Positions 15,664-24,310 of a stretch of 48,217 nt of DNA are shown here, one piece after another. The translations under genes were made by a program, and so were the position numbers. The notes under the pieces are model-generated. The model was not told the origin of the DNA and did no database searches. It saw only the letters and a list, made by a program, of their open reading frames with translations. The stretch spans positions 1 through 48,217 of the forward strand of contig JABFSA010000114.1 in assembly GCA_013140775.1 (NCBI GenBank). Reading direction: 5' to 3'. How positions within the stretch are numbered: position 1 is the stretch's first letter; each line of letters begins with the position of its first letter. The stretch comes from Acidobacteriota bacterium (lineage in GTDB: Bacteria; Acidobacteriota; Vicinamibacteria; Vicinamibacterales; UBA2999).

Positions 15664-16667
15664 CACCCCCGTCGTTCCGCGATATCGAACTGGCGCGCCC
15701 TCGGGTCTATAAGCACGTCAACAAGACCCCGATGCTCAGGTACCCGCTGCTCGATCAATGGGTGGGCTGCGAGACCTGGGTGAAACACGAGAATCATCAC
15801 GCGAGCGGGGCGTTCAAGATTCGCGGAGGCGTCAATCTCGTGGCGCAGCTGACCGAGGACGAACGGCGCCGGGGCGTCGTGAGCGCGAGCACCGGCAACC
15901 ACGGGCAGTCGATGGCCTACGCCTGCCGAGTGCACGGCGTCCAGTGCCGCATCTTCGTGCCGGTTGGGAACAACCCCGACAAGGTCGCGGCCATGCGTGC
16001 GCTCGGCGCCGAGGTCATCGAGCATGGTCGTGATTTCGACGCCGCGCGTGAGCGGGTCGAGACGCTGGCCCCGCAGGAAGGCTGGCGCTATGTCCATTCC
16101 GCCAACGAGCCGCAGCTCATTGCTGGCGTCGGCACGTACGCGCTCGAAGTGTTCGATGAGATCTCTGACGCCGACTACCTCTTCGTCCCCGTTGGGGGCG
16201 GCAGTGGCGCCGCTGGCTCTTGCATCGCCAGAAGCGGCATGGGCCGCCAGACCAAGGTCGTGGGCGTTCAGGCCAAAGGCGCGGACGCGTTTGCCCGGTC
16301 GTGGCGCGGTCCAGAGCGCGTGAGCGACTCACAGGTACACACCTGTGCGGAAGGCATCGCGACGAGGACTACGTACGACCTGACCTTCGAGATTCTCAAG
16401 GAGCAACTCGACGACGTGGTGACGCTCGATGAGGATGAGCTGCGGGAAGGCGTGCGCGCTGCGATGCAGCTGACGCACAATCTCGCCGAGCACCTCAGGT
16501 GCGGCGCCGCTCGCCGCCGCGAAACACTACTCGTCGCGGCTGGCGGGGAAGAAGGTCGTGTGCGTAATGTCGGGCGGCAACATCGACGCGGCTACGCTGC
16601 GCGATCTGCTGCGGTAGCTCGGCTGAAGCCGAGCACTACGACTGTCGGCTGTAGTGCGCGCCTTTAG
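15651..16667 (+). CDS. Threonine/serine dehydratase, C terminus frameshifted
   Basis: A PLP-dependent fold-II dehydratase (threonine to 2-oxobutyrate and ammonia). The PLP lysine is in HHASGAFKIRG, the substrate loop is SASTGNHGQS, and the phosphate-binding loop is PVGGGSGAAGS. After HNLAE (codon 280, ending at 16490) the frame breaks. The next phase encodes TSGAAPLAAAKHYSS and then VVCVMSGGNIDAATLRDLLR with a stop at 16615-16617, which is the expected C terminus. Two missing bases restore the family sequence: GAGGGCACC would give EGT, and the window has GAGCACC. As written, the protein instead ends with about 58 unrelated residues at 16667, giving 338 in total. Either a G-run was miscalled or the gene is recently damaged. 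The family usually has about 320 residues. It overlaps the GDPD gene by 13 bases. Confidence 0.85.
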   Translation: MSDMTPPSFRDIELARPRVYKHVNKTPMLRYPLLDQWVGCETWVKHENHHASGAFKIRGGVNLVAQLTEDERRRGVVSASTGNHGQSMAYACRVHGVQCRIFVPVGNNPDKVAAMRALGAEVIEHGRDFDAARERVETLAPQEGWRYVHSANEPQLIAGVGTYALEVFDEISDADYLFVPVGGGSGAAGSCIARSGMGRQTKVVGVQAKGADAFARSWRGPERVSDSQVHTCAEGIATRTTYDLTFEILKEQLDDVVTLDEDELREGVRAAMQLTHNLAEHLRCGAARRRETLLVAAGGEEGRVRNVGRQHRRGYAARSAAVARLKPSTTTVGCSARL

Positions 16668-16673
16668 GCGCGC
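16617..16673. repeat. Two adjacent hairpins between convergent genes
   Basis: GCTCGGCTGAAGCCGAGC (16617-16634) forms an 8-bp stem and shares its core CGGCTGAAGCCG with the element at 11212-11231. About 20 bases on, GCGCGCC-TTTA-GGCGCGC (16656-16673) forms a perfect 7-bp stem with a four-base loop. Together they lie between the natural stop of the dehydratase frame and the uracil-DNA glycosylase stop, and could terminate both transcripts. Confidence 0.78.
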
Positions 16674-17443
16674 CTTCCCGGAGCGGGGCTCAAGCCGGCC
16701 AGTTTCCGTGCGTTCCTGAAGACCCCTTCCATCATCTCGGCCGTCAGTTTCCCGGTGTTCGTGTTCTGACGGCTCGGGTGGTAACACCCGACCAGTACGG
16801 GTTGCGGGATCCCATCGCGGTCGGGCATGGGTGCCACAACGCCGTGTCCGAACTGCGGGCGAGGTGAGAGTGAGAGACCCCGACGTCGCTGAAACTGCAG
16901 CCACGCGTCGAACCCGATCTTTCCAAGCGCGACGACGACACGCACGCGGGGCAGCTCGTCAACTTCCGCTCCAAGGTGACCGAGACAACGGGTGATCTCC
17001 TCCGGCGTGGGCTTGTTGTCCGGCGGAGCACACCTGACCGCTGACACGATGTACGCCTCGGTCAGCTGCAACCCGTCGTCCGCGTGGCGCGATGTCGGCA
17101 TGTCGGCGAATCCCGTACGGTGCAAAGCCGACATCAGGAAGTCACCGGAGCCGTCGCCTGTGAACCCCCGTCCTGTCCGGTTGGCACCGTGCGCCGCGGG
17201 CGCAAGGCCGACCAGCAGAACCCGTGCTTCCGGGTCTCCGAAGCCGGGCACGGGACGGCCCCAGTAGGTCTCGAGACGATGGGCACGCTTCTTCTCGCGG
17301 GCCACCCGTTTGCAATAGGTTCTGAGGCGTGCGCACTGCGCGCACGACACGATAGCTTCGCGAACGGCGTTGAGCCGCAGCGGGAGGCTGATTGTCGATG
17401 AGGCCCTGTCGGCAGGAGGTCGGGTGGACGATAGCCGGTTCAC
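16664..17443 (-). CDS. Uracil-DNA glycosylase, family 5 (UDGb)-like
   Basis: A base-excision repair glycosylase of the iron-sulfur UDG superfamily, about 259 residues from GTG 17443. Motif 1 GLAPAAHGANRTGRGFTGD matches the family-5 (type b) pattern GLAPAxHGANRTGR. The C-terminal HPSRQNTNTG supplies the motif-2 His. Cysteines at SCAQC and YC near the N terminus, RCAPPDNKP, and CYHPS are candidates for the 4Fe-4S cluster. It removes uracil and some other deaminated bases from DNA. The frame is open to 17530, but that start would overlap aceE on the other strand. GTG 17443 leaves a sensible N terminus before the first cysteines, though no strong ribosome site is seen, so the start is uncertain. 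It faces the dehydratase and diverges from aceE. Confidence 0.87.
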   Translation of the reverse strand: MNRLSSTRPPADRASSTISLPLRLNAVREAIVSCAQCARLRTYCKRVAREKKRAHRLETYWGRPVPGFGDPEARVLLVGLAPAAHGANRTGRGFTGDGSGDFLMSALHRTGFADMPTSRHADDGLQLTEAYIVSAVRCAPPDNKPTPEEITRCLGHLGAEVDELPRVRVVVALGKIGFDAWLQFQRRRGLSLSPRPQFGHGVVAPMPDRDGIPQPVLVGCYHPSRQNTNTGKLTAEMMEGVFRNARKLAGLSPAPGRRA

Positions 17444-17467
17444 TGACGTTCCGGCGAATAGTACAAT
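17439..17467 (+). promoter_or_regulatory. aceE: Candidate sigma-70 promoter of the aceE operon
   Basis: TTCACT (17439-17444, 4 of 6 to TTGACA) and TACAAT (17462-17467, 5 of 6 to TATAAT) are spaced by exactly 17 bases and end 43 bases before the aceE start. An AT-rich TACAA-N7-TTGTA dyad (17462-17478) overlaps the -10 box and could be an operator. GAGG at 17503-17506 serves as ribosome site. Confidence 0.5.
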
Positions 17468-17510
17468 ACCTATTTGTAATACACGGGTAAGACAGGACCC
17501 ATGAGGACGC

Positions 17511-20192
17511 ATGCGTAATACGGCACCCAAGGACGCGGCTGAGCTCGAAGGACTCGAGACCCGCGAGTGGCTCGAATCTCTCGATTACGTGCTTCAGTCC
17601 GGTGGCCCGGGGCGTGTGGGCCGCCTGCTCGGTTTACTTCAGGATCACGCCCGGCGAAGCGGCGTGAAACTTCCGTTTACCGCGAACACCCCCTACATCA
17701 ACACGATTTCGACGGCAGAGCAGCCGGCATTCCCCGGCAGCCGCGAAATCGAGCGCAGGATCAAGAGCCTCGTGCGGTGGAACGCGCTCGCCATGGTCGT
17801 CAGGGCCAACAAGCTCGACGACGGGATTGGCGGACACATTTCCACGTACGCGTCGGCGGCCACCCTGTATGAAGTGGGGCTGAACCACTTCTTCAAGGGC
17901 AAGGGCGATTCGCACGACGGCGACATCATCTACTTCCAGGGCCACGCAGCGCCCGGTATTTATGCACGCGCCTTCCTCGAGGGACGGATTGGCGTTGAGC
18001 AGCTGGAGAACTTCCGACGGGAACTGCTCCCAGGCGGAGGGCTTTCGTCGTACCCGCATCCCTGGTTGATGCCGGACTTCTGGGAGTTTCCGACCGTGTC
18101 GATGGGCCTCGGTCCCATCTGTGCCATCTACCAGGCCCGCTTCATGCGCTACCTGGAGGATCGCGGACTGAAGAAGCCGTCGGATTCCAAGGTCTGGGCG
18201 TTCCTGGGCGACGGCGAGACCGACGAGCCCGAGTCGCTCGGGGCGATCACGCTGGCGTCGCGCGAGAAGCTCGACAATCTGATCTTCGTCATCAACTGCA
18301 ACCTGCAGCGCCTCGACGGGCCGGTTCGAGGAAACGGCCAGATCATTCAGGAGCTCGAGGCCATCTTCCGCGGCTCCGGGTGGAACGTCATCAAGGTGAT
18401 CTGGGGCAGCGAGTGGGATCCGCTGCTCGAGAAGGATCACGACGGTCTGCTCGTGAAGCGGATGGGCGAGATTGTGGACGGCGAGTATCAGAAGTACGCC
18501 GTTGAATCGGGCGCCTACGTTCGTCAGCACTTTTGGGGAGCAGACCCGCGTCTGCTCGAGATGGTGAAGCACCTGTCCGACGAACAGCTCAAGAAGCTGA
18601 CGCTGGGCGGTCACGATCCGTCCAAGGTCTACGCGGCCTACAAGGCGGCGGTCGAACACACGGGACAGCCGACCGTCGTGCTGGCGCGGACCATCAAGGG
18701 CTACGGCATCGGTGAAGCTGGTGAGGGAAAGAACATCACCCACCAGCAGAAGAAGCTCAACGAGGACGAGCTCAGGGCGTTCCGAACGCGCTTCGGCGTC
18801 CCGATCGCGGACGAGGAAGTCGCGAAGGCGCCGTTCTACCGGCCGTCCGAAAACAGCCCCGAAATCACCTATGTGCGGGAGCGCCGCAAGCAGCTCGGCG
18901 GATTCGTGCCCAACCGGGTCGTGCCCGACAATCCTCTCGAGACTGGCACTCTGCCGGAACTCTTCACCGAGTTCCACTCCGGCAGCGACGGACGCAAGGC
19001 CTCGACCACGATGGCCTTCGTGCGGATGCTAGCGAAGCTCCTCAAGGACAAAGAGATCGGCAAGCTGGTCGTTCCGATCGTGCCGGACGAAGCGCGCACG
19101 TTCGGGATGGAAGCGCTGTTCAGGCAGGTGGGCATCTACTCCCACGTGGGTCAGCTCTACGAGCCCGTCGATATGGACGTGCTCTTGTACTACAAGGAGA
19201 TGACCTCCGGGCAGATCTTCGAGGAAGGCATCACCGAGGCCGGGTCGATGTCGTCCTTTATCGCCGCCGGCAGCGCGTACGCGACCCACGGTATCAATAC
19301 CATTCCGTTCTTCATCTACTACTCGATGTTCGGCATGCAGCGCATCGGCGATCTGGTGTGGGCTGCGGCCGACACAAGGACGCGGGGCTTCATGCTCGGC
19401 GGGACGGCTGGCCGCACGACCCTGGCTGGCGAAGGCCTGCAGCATCAGGACGGGCACAGCCATCTGCTGTCGCTGGCAGTTCCGAATCTGATTTCGTACG
19501 ACCCGGCCTACGCGTACGAGATCGCGGTCATCGTCGAAGAGGGGATTCGACGGATGTACAAGGAGGGCGAGAGCGTCTTCTACTACATCACGGTGATGAA
19601 CGAGACCTACGAGATGCCCCCGATGCCGGAAGGAGCCAGAGAAGGCATTCTCAAGGGCATGTACAAGCTGCGGTCGGCGAAGAAGAAGGCCGGCCAGTTG
19701 AAAGCTCAACTGCTTGGAAGCGGCGCGATCCTCAACGAAGCGGTGAAGGCTCAGCAGATTCTGGCGGAGCGCTATCAGGTGGCTGCCGACGTGTGGAGCG
19801 TGACGAGCTACCAGGAGCTCTACCGCGATGGCCACGCGATCGAGCGGTGGAATCGTCTGCACCCCACCGAGAAGCCACGCGTGCCGTACGTGGCGCAGTG
19901 CCTCGCCAATACGGAAGGCGTCCTTGTCGCGGCGTCCGACTATGTGAAGGTGCTGCCGGACGCGATTGACCGCTGGCTGCCGAGACGGTTGACGTCCCTT
20001 GGTACCGACGGCTTCGGCCGCAGCGAGAACCGCCCGACATTGCGTGATTTCTTCGAAGTTGATGCCAAGTCCATCGTTATCGCGACGCTGGCGGCGCTTT
20101 CAAAGGACGGCAAGCTCGATGCGGCGGTGGTTGCCAAGGCCATCACGGACTTCGGCGTGAATCCCGAAAGGCCTAATCCTGCGATCTCGTAG
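17511..20192 (+). CDS. aceE: Pyruvate dehydrogenase E1 component, homodimeric
   Basis: An 893-residue homodimeric E1 that decarboxylates pyruvate with thiamine diphosphate and acetylates the lipoyl arm of AceF. The ThDP motif runs from GDGETDEPES to NLIFVINCNLQRLDGP, with the conserved INCNLQRLDGPVRGN variant of AceE. HGYG-like TIKGYGIGEAGEG and the C-terminal EGLQHQDGHSH loop are diagnostic of this type. The length is close to the E. coli protein (887). It opens a tight plus-strand run with aceF, lpdA, a cytochrome c and sdhCAB. GAGG lies four bases before ATG 17511. It is cytosolic and part of the pyruvate dehydrogenase complex. Identification is certain. Confidence 0.97.
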   Translation: MRNTAPKDAAELEGLETREWLESLDYVLQSGGPGRVGRLLGLLQDHARRSGVKLPFTANTPYINTISTAEQPAFPGSREIERRIKSLVRWNALAMVVRANKLDDGIGGHISTYASAATLYEVGLNHFFKGKGDSHDGDIIYFQGHAAPGIYARAFLEGRIGVEQLENFRRELLPGGGLSSYPHPWLMPDFWEFPTVSMGLGPICAIYQARFMRYLEDRGLKKPSDSKVWAFLGDGETDEPESLGAITLASREKLDNLIFVINCNLQRLDGPVRGNGQIIQELEAIFRGSGWNVIKVIWGSEWDPLLEKDHDGLLVKRMGEIVDGEYQKYAVESGAYVRQHFWGADPRLLEMVKHLSDEQLKKLTLGGHDPSKVYAAYKAAVEHTGQPTVVLARTIKGYGIGEAGEGKNITHQQKKLNEDELRAFRTRFGVPIADEEVAKAPFYRPSENSPEITYVRERRKQLGGFVPNRVVPDNPLETGTLPELFTEFHSGSDGRKASTTMAFVRMLAKLLKDKEIGKLVVPIVPDEARTFGMEALFRQVGIYSHVGQLYEPVDMDVLLYYKEMTSGQIFEEGITEAGSMSSFIAAGSAYATHGINTIPFFIYYSMFGMQRIGDLVWAAADTRTRGFMLGGTAGRTTLAGEGLQHQDGHSHLLSLAVPNLISYDPAYAYEIAVIVEEGIRRMYKEGESVFYYITVMNETYEMPPMPEGAREGILKGMYKLRSAKKKAGQLKAQLLGSGAILNEAVKAQQILAERYQVAADVWSVTSYQELYRDGHAIERWNRLHPTEKPRVPYVAQCLANTEGVLVAASDYVKVLPDAIDRWLPRRLTSLGTDGFGRSENRPTLRDFFEVDAKSIVIATLAALSKDGKLDAAVVAKAITDFGVNPERPNPAIS

Positions 20193-20237
20193 GCTGTAGG
20201 CTCCTGGCTTTTGGCAACTCTCATCGAGGACTCCTAA

Positions 20238-21578
20238 GTGGCGGAATTCAAGGTCCCGGAATTGGGCGAGAGCGTGACGGGTGGCGATGTCACCCGGGTA
20301 CTGATCAAGGTCGGCGACGTGGTGTCGCGAGACCAGCCGGTTCTGGAACTCGAAACGGACAAGGCCACCATCGAGGTGCCATCGTCGGTCGCCGGAACAG
20401 TGACCGAGATTCGAGTCAAGCAGGGCGACAAGATCAAGGTCGGCGCTGTGGTGTTCGTCGCAGACGACGCTGGTGCACCGGCCGCTGCTTCGGCCGAAAG
20501 CCCCAAGGCGCCGGCGGCGGCTCCAGCCGCGGCGCCGCAGCCGGCTGAACCGCCGGCAAAAGCCGAGCAGTCCACCAAGGTTGTGTCGATGCCTGCGCGC
20601 CAGGCGCAGGAACCACAGAAGGCGGCAAAGGTTGAAGCGGCCGAGCCGCCGAAACCGCGTTCACCGCGTCAGTCGGCCGCGCCGGCTGCGCCGAGCGTGC
20701 GACGGCTGGCTCGTGAAATCGGCGTGGATATCGACGCCGTGCAGGGCAGTGGATCCGAGGGCCGGATCTCGGAAGAGGACGTGAAGGAGCATGCGCGCCG
20801 CCTGCTCACGGAGGCGCCCGTGGCACGTGCGGGTGCGGCGAGCCCGGGCGTTCCGTTGCCTGACTTCGAGCGATGGGGAGTCGTCGATCGTCAGCCGATG
20901 AGCAACATCCGGCGCACGACCTCCGAGCGCCTCAGCCACGCGTGGAACACCATTCCGCATGTGACGCAGTTCGACAAGGCAGACATCACCGCCATGGAGG
21001 AACTGCGGAAGAAGTACCGGGAGCAGGTGAACAAAGCCGGCGGCAACCTTACCGTGACGGCGATGCTCGTGAAGGTGCTTGCCACCGCGGTGAAGCAGTT
21101 CCCGCAGTTCAACTCATCGCTCGACCCGACGACTCAGGAGATCGTGTTCAAGAAGTACGTGAACGTCGGCGTGGCGGTCGATACCGACCGCGGGTTGCTC
21201 GTGCCGGTGGTGCGCGACGCCGACAAGAAGAACATCACGCAGATTGCGATCGACGTGCACCAGTCCGCCGAGAAGGCCCGGTCAAAGAAGCTGACGCTCG
21301 ACGACATGAGCGGCGGCGGTATCACGATCTCAAACCTGGGAGGCATCGGTGGTACGTACTTCACGCCGATCGTGAACTGGCCCGAGGTAGCTATCCTCGG
21401 TGTCTCGCGCGGGATCGTCGAGCCTGTCTGGCGCAACGACAAGTTCGAGCCACGGCAACTGCTCCCCCTGTCGCTCTCGTACGACCATCGGGTGATTGAT
21501 GGCGCCGATGCGATGCGCTTTCTGCGGTGGGTTGTTGAAGCGATCGAGCAGCCCTTCCTTCTCTCGCTCCTAAGCTGA
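20238..21578 (+). CDS. aceF: Dihydrolipoyllysine acetyltransferase (E2) of pyruvate dehydrogenase
   Basis: A 446-residue E2 with a single N-terminal lipoyl domain (about 1-75; lipoylated lysine at 42 in ELETDKATIEV), a long Ala/Pro/Lys linker (about 78-150), a peripheral subunit-binding domain (about 153-190, SVRRLAREIGVDIDAVQG), and a CoA-dependent acyltransferase domain. The catalytic SYDHRVIDGADAMRF is near the C terminus. The alanine-proline linker is typical of the mobile arm. It starts at GTG 20238 after GAGGACT and overlaps lpdA by one base. It transfers acetyl groups to CoA and forms the complex core. E. coli AceF has three lipoyl domains; one is normal elsewhere. Confidence 0.96.
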   Translation: MAEFKVPELGESVTGGDVTRVLIKVGDVVSRDQPVLELETDKATIEVPSSVAGTVTEIRVKQGDKIKVGAVVFVADDAGAPAAASAESPKAPAAAPAAAPQPAEPPAKAEQSTKVVSMPARQAQEPQKAAKVEAAEPPKPRSPRQSAAPAAPSVRRLAREIGVDIDAVQGSGSEGRISEEDVKEHARRLLTEAPVARAGAASPGVPLPDFERWGVVDRQPMSNIRRTTSERLSHAWNTIPHVTQFDKADITAMEELRKKYREQVNKAGGNLTVTAMLVKVLATAVKQFPQFNSSLDPTTQEIVFKKYVNVGVAVDTDRGLLVPVVRDADKKNITQIAIDVHQSAEKARSKKLTLDDMSGGGITISNLGGIGGTYFTPIVNWPEVAILGVSRGIVEPVWRNDKFEPRQLLPLSLSYDHRVIDGADAMRFLRWVVEAIEQPFLLSLLS

Positions 21579-22990
21579 TGGCGTCTGAATCCACACAACT
21601 TGTCGTTCTCGGCGCCGGTCCCGGTGGCTACGCCGCAGCGTTCTATGCCGCCGATCTCGGCATGCAGGTCACACTTGTCGATGAGGAAAAGAACCCCGGC
21701 GGCGTGTGTCTGTACCGCGGATGCATTCCGTCCAAGGCGTTGCTTCACGTCGCGAAGGTGATCGACGAAGCGCGGCACGCTGATGCGTGGGGTGTGAGCT
21801 TCGGCGAGGCCAAGGTGGACCTGGCAAAACTGCGGGCCTATAAACAGGGTGTTGTTGACAAGCTCACGGGCGGCGTCGGGCAGGTCGCAGAGCTTCGCAA
21901 GGTGAAGTTTCTGCAGGGGCGCGCAACCCTGACCGGGCCGCGGTCGATGTCCGTTGCCGGAGCCTCTGGGACGACCGAACTGCAGTTCGAGCACTGCGTG
22001 CTCGCCACAGGGTCATCTCCGACGCGCATTCCTTCGCTCTCGATCGACAGCCCACGGATGCTGGACTCCACGTCCGCGCTCGATTTGCCGGATGTGCCGA
22101 AGTCCCTGCTCGTGATTGGCGGCGGATACATCGGCCTCGAACTCGGCACGGTGTACGCCGCGCTGGGCAGTCGAGTGTCAGTGGTCGAAATGACGGGTGG
22201 GCTGCTACCGGGCGCCGATCGCGATCTCGTGACCCCGCTGCAGAAGCGGCTCGAAAAGCAGTTTGCTGCGATCTGGCTGAACACGAAGGTCGTGAAGGTT
22301 GCCGAGGAGAAGGGTGGCATCCGCGTGACCTTCGAGGGCGGCCCTGGAGATCCGCAACTGTTCGACCGCGTGCTCGTCGCCGTCGGCCGCCGCCCGAACT
22401 CGGCGATTCCGGGACTCGACTCCACCAAGGTCGTGGTGGACAAGAAGGGCTTCATCGAAACCGATGGCCAGCGGCGGACCGCAGAGCCGACGATTTTTGC
22501 CATCGGCGACGTGGCCGGTGAGCCGATGCTTGCACACAAGGCCTCACACGAGGGGCGCGTCGCCATCGAAGCGATTGCCGGCCACAAGGCCGTGTTCGAG
22601 CCGCTCGCCATTCCCGCCGTCGTCTTTACCGACCCCGAAATCGCCTGGTGCGGGTTGACCGAGGCGCAGGCCAAGGAGCAGGGGATTGAGGTTGACGTCG
22701 CCAAGTTCCCCTGGGGCGCCTCCGGCAGGGCGATCACCGTGGACAGGCCCGAAGGCCTGACAAAACTGGTGCTCGAACCAAAGTCAGGCCGTGTCCTCGG
22801 CGTCGGCATCGTAGGCGCCGGGGCCGGGGAGCTGATTGCGGAGGGCGTCCTGGCCGTGGAGATGGGCGCTTCGGCCGAGGATGTCCGGCTGACGATCCAT
22901 GCACATCCAACCCTGTCTGAGACGGTAATGGAAAGCGCCGAGGTGTTCTTCGGGCAGAGCACGCACGTCTACAAACCCAGGCGCAAGTAG
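21578..22990 (+). CDS. lpdA: Dihydrolipoyl dehydrogenase (E3)
   Basis: A 470-residue flavoprotein disulfide reductase that reoxidises the lipoyl group of AceF with NAD+. FAD-binding GAGPGGYAAAF lies at 12-22, the redox disulfide motif is GGVCLYRGCIPSKALL, the NAD-binding motif is VIGGGYIGLELG, the second FAD motif is FAIGDVAGEPMLAHKA, and the C-terminal active-site HAHPTLSET (His-x4-Glu) completes the dimer partner site. All catalytic residues are intact. The ATG overlaps the aceF stop by one base (TGATG), so translation is coupled. This protein can also serve other lipoyl complexes, but its position makes pyruvate dehydrogenase its main partner. Confidence 0.96.
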   Translation: MASESTQLVVLGAGPGGYAAAFYAADLGMQVTLVDEEKNPGGVCLYRGCIPSKALLHVAKVIDEARHADAWGVSFGEAKVDLAKLRAYKQGVVDKLTGGVGQVAELRKVKFLQGRATLTGPRSMSVAGASGTTELQFEHCVLATGSSPTRIPSLSIDSPRMLDSTSALDLPDVPKSLLVIGGGYIGLELGTVYAALGSRVSVVEMTGGLLPGADRDLVTPLQKRLEKQFAAIWLNTKVVKVAEEKGGIRVTFEGGPGDPQLFDRVLVAVGRRPNSAIPGLDSTKVVVDKKGFIETDGQRRTAEPTIFAIGDVAGEPMLAHKASHEGRVAIEAIAGHKAVFEPLAIPAVVFTDPEIAWCGLTEAQAKEQGIEVDVAKFPWGASGRAITVDRPEGLTKLVLEPKSGRVLGVGIVGAGAGELIAEGVLAVEMGASAEDVRLTIHAHPTLSETVMESAEVFFGQSTHVYKPRRK

Positions 22991-23015
22991 AGTTACACTT
23001 GTTACGGAGTACCCC

Positions 23016-23459
23016 ATGACAACACATACCCGTGTCGCGGTTTCATTGTGGACCCTTGCGCTCGTTGTGACGGCAGCCGTGTTTTACACGCCGCTGAGCG
23101 CCCAGGGAAAATCAGTCAATGACGGTGTGTATTCAGACGCGCAGGCCAAGCGTGGCGCGACTTTGTACGGTGAGCAGTGCGCGTCCTGTCATGGTGAAAC
23201 CATGGAGGGTGTCGCCGATCTGTTCCCAGCGTTGACGGGTGCGCCCTTCGTGAAGACGTGGACGGGCAAGTCGGTCGGCGAGCTCTTCGACAAGATCCAG
23301 ACGACGATGCCGGCGCTCGACCCGGGGTCGCTCAAGCCAGCTCAGGCCGCGGATATTGTTGCGTTCATTTTGAGCCATTCGAAGTATCCTGCCGGCGCGG
23401 CTGAGCTCGCATCGACGGCTGACGCGCTGAAGCCGATCCAGATAGTCGCACCCAAGTAG
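23016..23459 (+). CDS. Small monohaem cytochrome c
   Basis: A 147-residue exported class-I cytochrome c. A hydrophobic N-terminal signal (about 8-27) ends at LSAQ. The haem motif is CASCH (Cys55, Cys58, His59), within GATLYGEQCASCHGE. A later methionine in QTTMPALDPGSLKP is the likely axial ligand, followed by the helix PAQAADIVAFIL that is characteristic of the fold. It is periplasmic or membrane-tethered and passes single electrons. It is unusual in being sandwiched between lpdA (25 bases) and sdhC (47 bases, from the preferred start) in what looks like one transcript. GGAGTACCCC precedes the ATG. It could accept electrons from quinol oxidation or from a nearby dehydrogenase, but its partner is not shown. 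Confidence 0.88.
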   Translation: MTTHTRVAVSLWTLALVVTAAVFYTPLSAQGKSVNDGVYSDAQAKRGATLYGEQCASCHGETMEGVADLFPALTGAPFVKTWTGKSVGELFDKIQTTMPALDPGSLKPAQAADIVAFILSHSKYPAGAAELASTADALKPIQIVAPK

Positions 23460-23506
23460 AGGTTGGTCGGAACGGCGTCTTCGAGACGTCTATTGGAGAA
23501 GTGTGG

Positions 23507-24310
23507 ATGGAAGCGATTCCAGTAAGGCTGGTGCCGCGCGGGTTTGGGGAAACGACGCGGCGCGACATGTGGTGGACGACCCCCCTCGCAATCTTCCTGG
23601 GGCTTTCAACATTTGTGGTGTATTCGACGTGGGCCGCGTTTCAGAACGCGCACTACACCTTCGGGCCTTACCTTTCACCCTTCTACGCTCCTGAACTTTT
23701 CGGTGATTCACCGCATGCGTGGTTCGGCCCCAAGCCGGGTTGGATCCCGGCCTGGGTGCCGTTCTCGCCGGCGCTGCTGATTCTGCCGTTCCCGGGGCTG
23801 TTCCGTTTCACCTGTTACTACTACCGGGGCGCTTACTACAAAGCGTTCTGGGGCGACCCGCCAGCCTGCGCTGTCGGTGAGCCACGAAAGGGCTATCGGG
23901 GCGAGCAGTCCTTCCCGCTGATCTTCCAGAACATCCATCGCTACTTCATGTACATCGCAGTGGGGTTTCTGTTCCTGCTTGCCTACGACGTCTGGCTTGC
24001 GCTGTGGTTTACGGACCCGGCAACCGGCGTCACGTCATTCGGCATCGGGCTGGGCACGGTCATCCTGGCGGTCAACGTGGTGCTCCTCAGCTCCTACACT
24101 CTTGGTTGCCACGTGATGCGGCACATTGTGGGTGGTGCATTCGACGAGGTCTCGAAGCATCCGGCATGCGATCGCGCGTATGCGTGCTCGAGCGCGCTCA
24201 ACTATCGGCACCAACTGTTCGCCTGGCTCAGCCTCTGCTCGGTCGGTTTCTCGGACGTCTACATCCGCCTCTGTTCGATGGGGATCTGGACCGATCTGAG
24301 GATTCTCTGA
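23507..24310 (+). CDS. sdhC: Sdh1-type succinate dehydrogenase membrane anchor
   Basis: A 267-residue polytopic anchor resembling the mycobacterial Sdh1 anchor (Rv0249c type) in size and gene order. Hydrophobic spans lie at about 26-44, 81-100, 146-168, 180-198 and 236-256. It is unusually rich in Cys and His near the membrane: C103, C121, H144, C201, H202, H206, C221, C227, H235, C244. In the mycobacterial Sdh1 structure the anchor carries a Rieske-type 2Fe-2S cluster instead of relying on the usual haem arrangement, as I recall it; some of these residues could be equivalent, but this is inference. ATG 23507 is chosen because GGAGAA ends six bases upstream; GTG 23501 is too close to it. The stop overlaps the sdhA start by one base. 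Confidence 0.75.
   Translation: MEAIPVRLVPRGFGETTRRDMWWTTPLAIFLGLSTFVVYSTWAAFQNAHYTFGPYLSPFYAPELFGDSPHAWFGPKPGWIPAWVPFSPALLILPFPGLFRFTCYYYRGAYYKAFWGDPPACAVGEPRKGYRGEQSFPLIFQNIHRYFMYIAVGFLFLLAYDVWLALWFTDPATGVTSFGIGLGTVILAVNVVLLSSYTLGCHVMRHIVGGAFDEVSKHPACDRAYACSSALNYRHQLFAWLSLCSVGFSDVYIRLCSMGIWTDLRIL

Noticed and set aside
17634..18977. Minus-strand 447-codon frame antisense to aceE
   Set aside because: aceE is unambiguous here; the antisense frame has no recognisable domain.
23501..23506. GTG 23501 as the sdhC start
   Set aside because: Only two bases separate it from the GGAG ribosome site; ATG 23507 has proper spacing.
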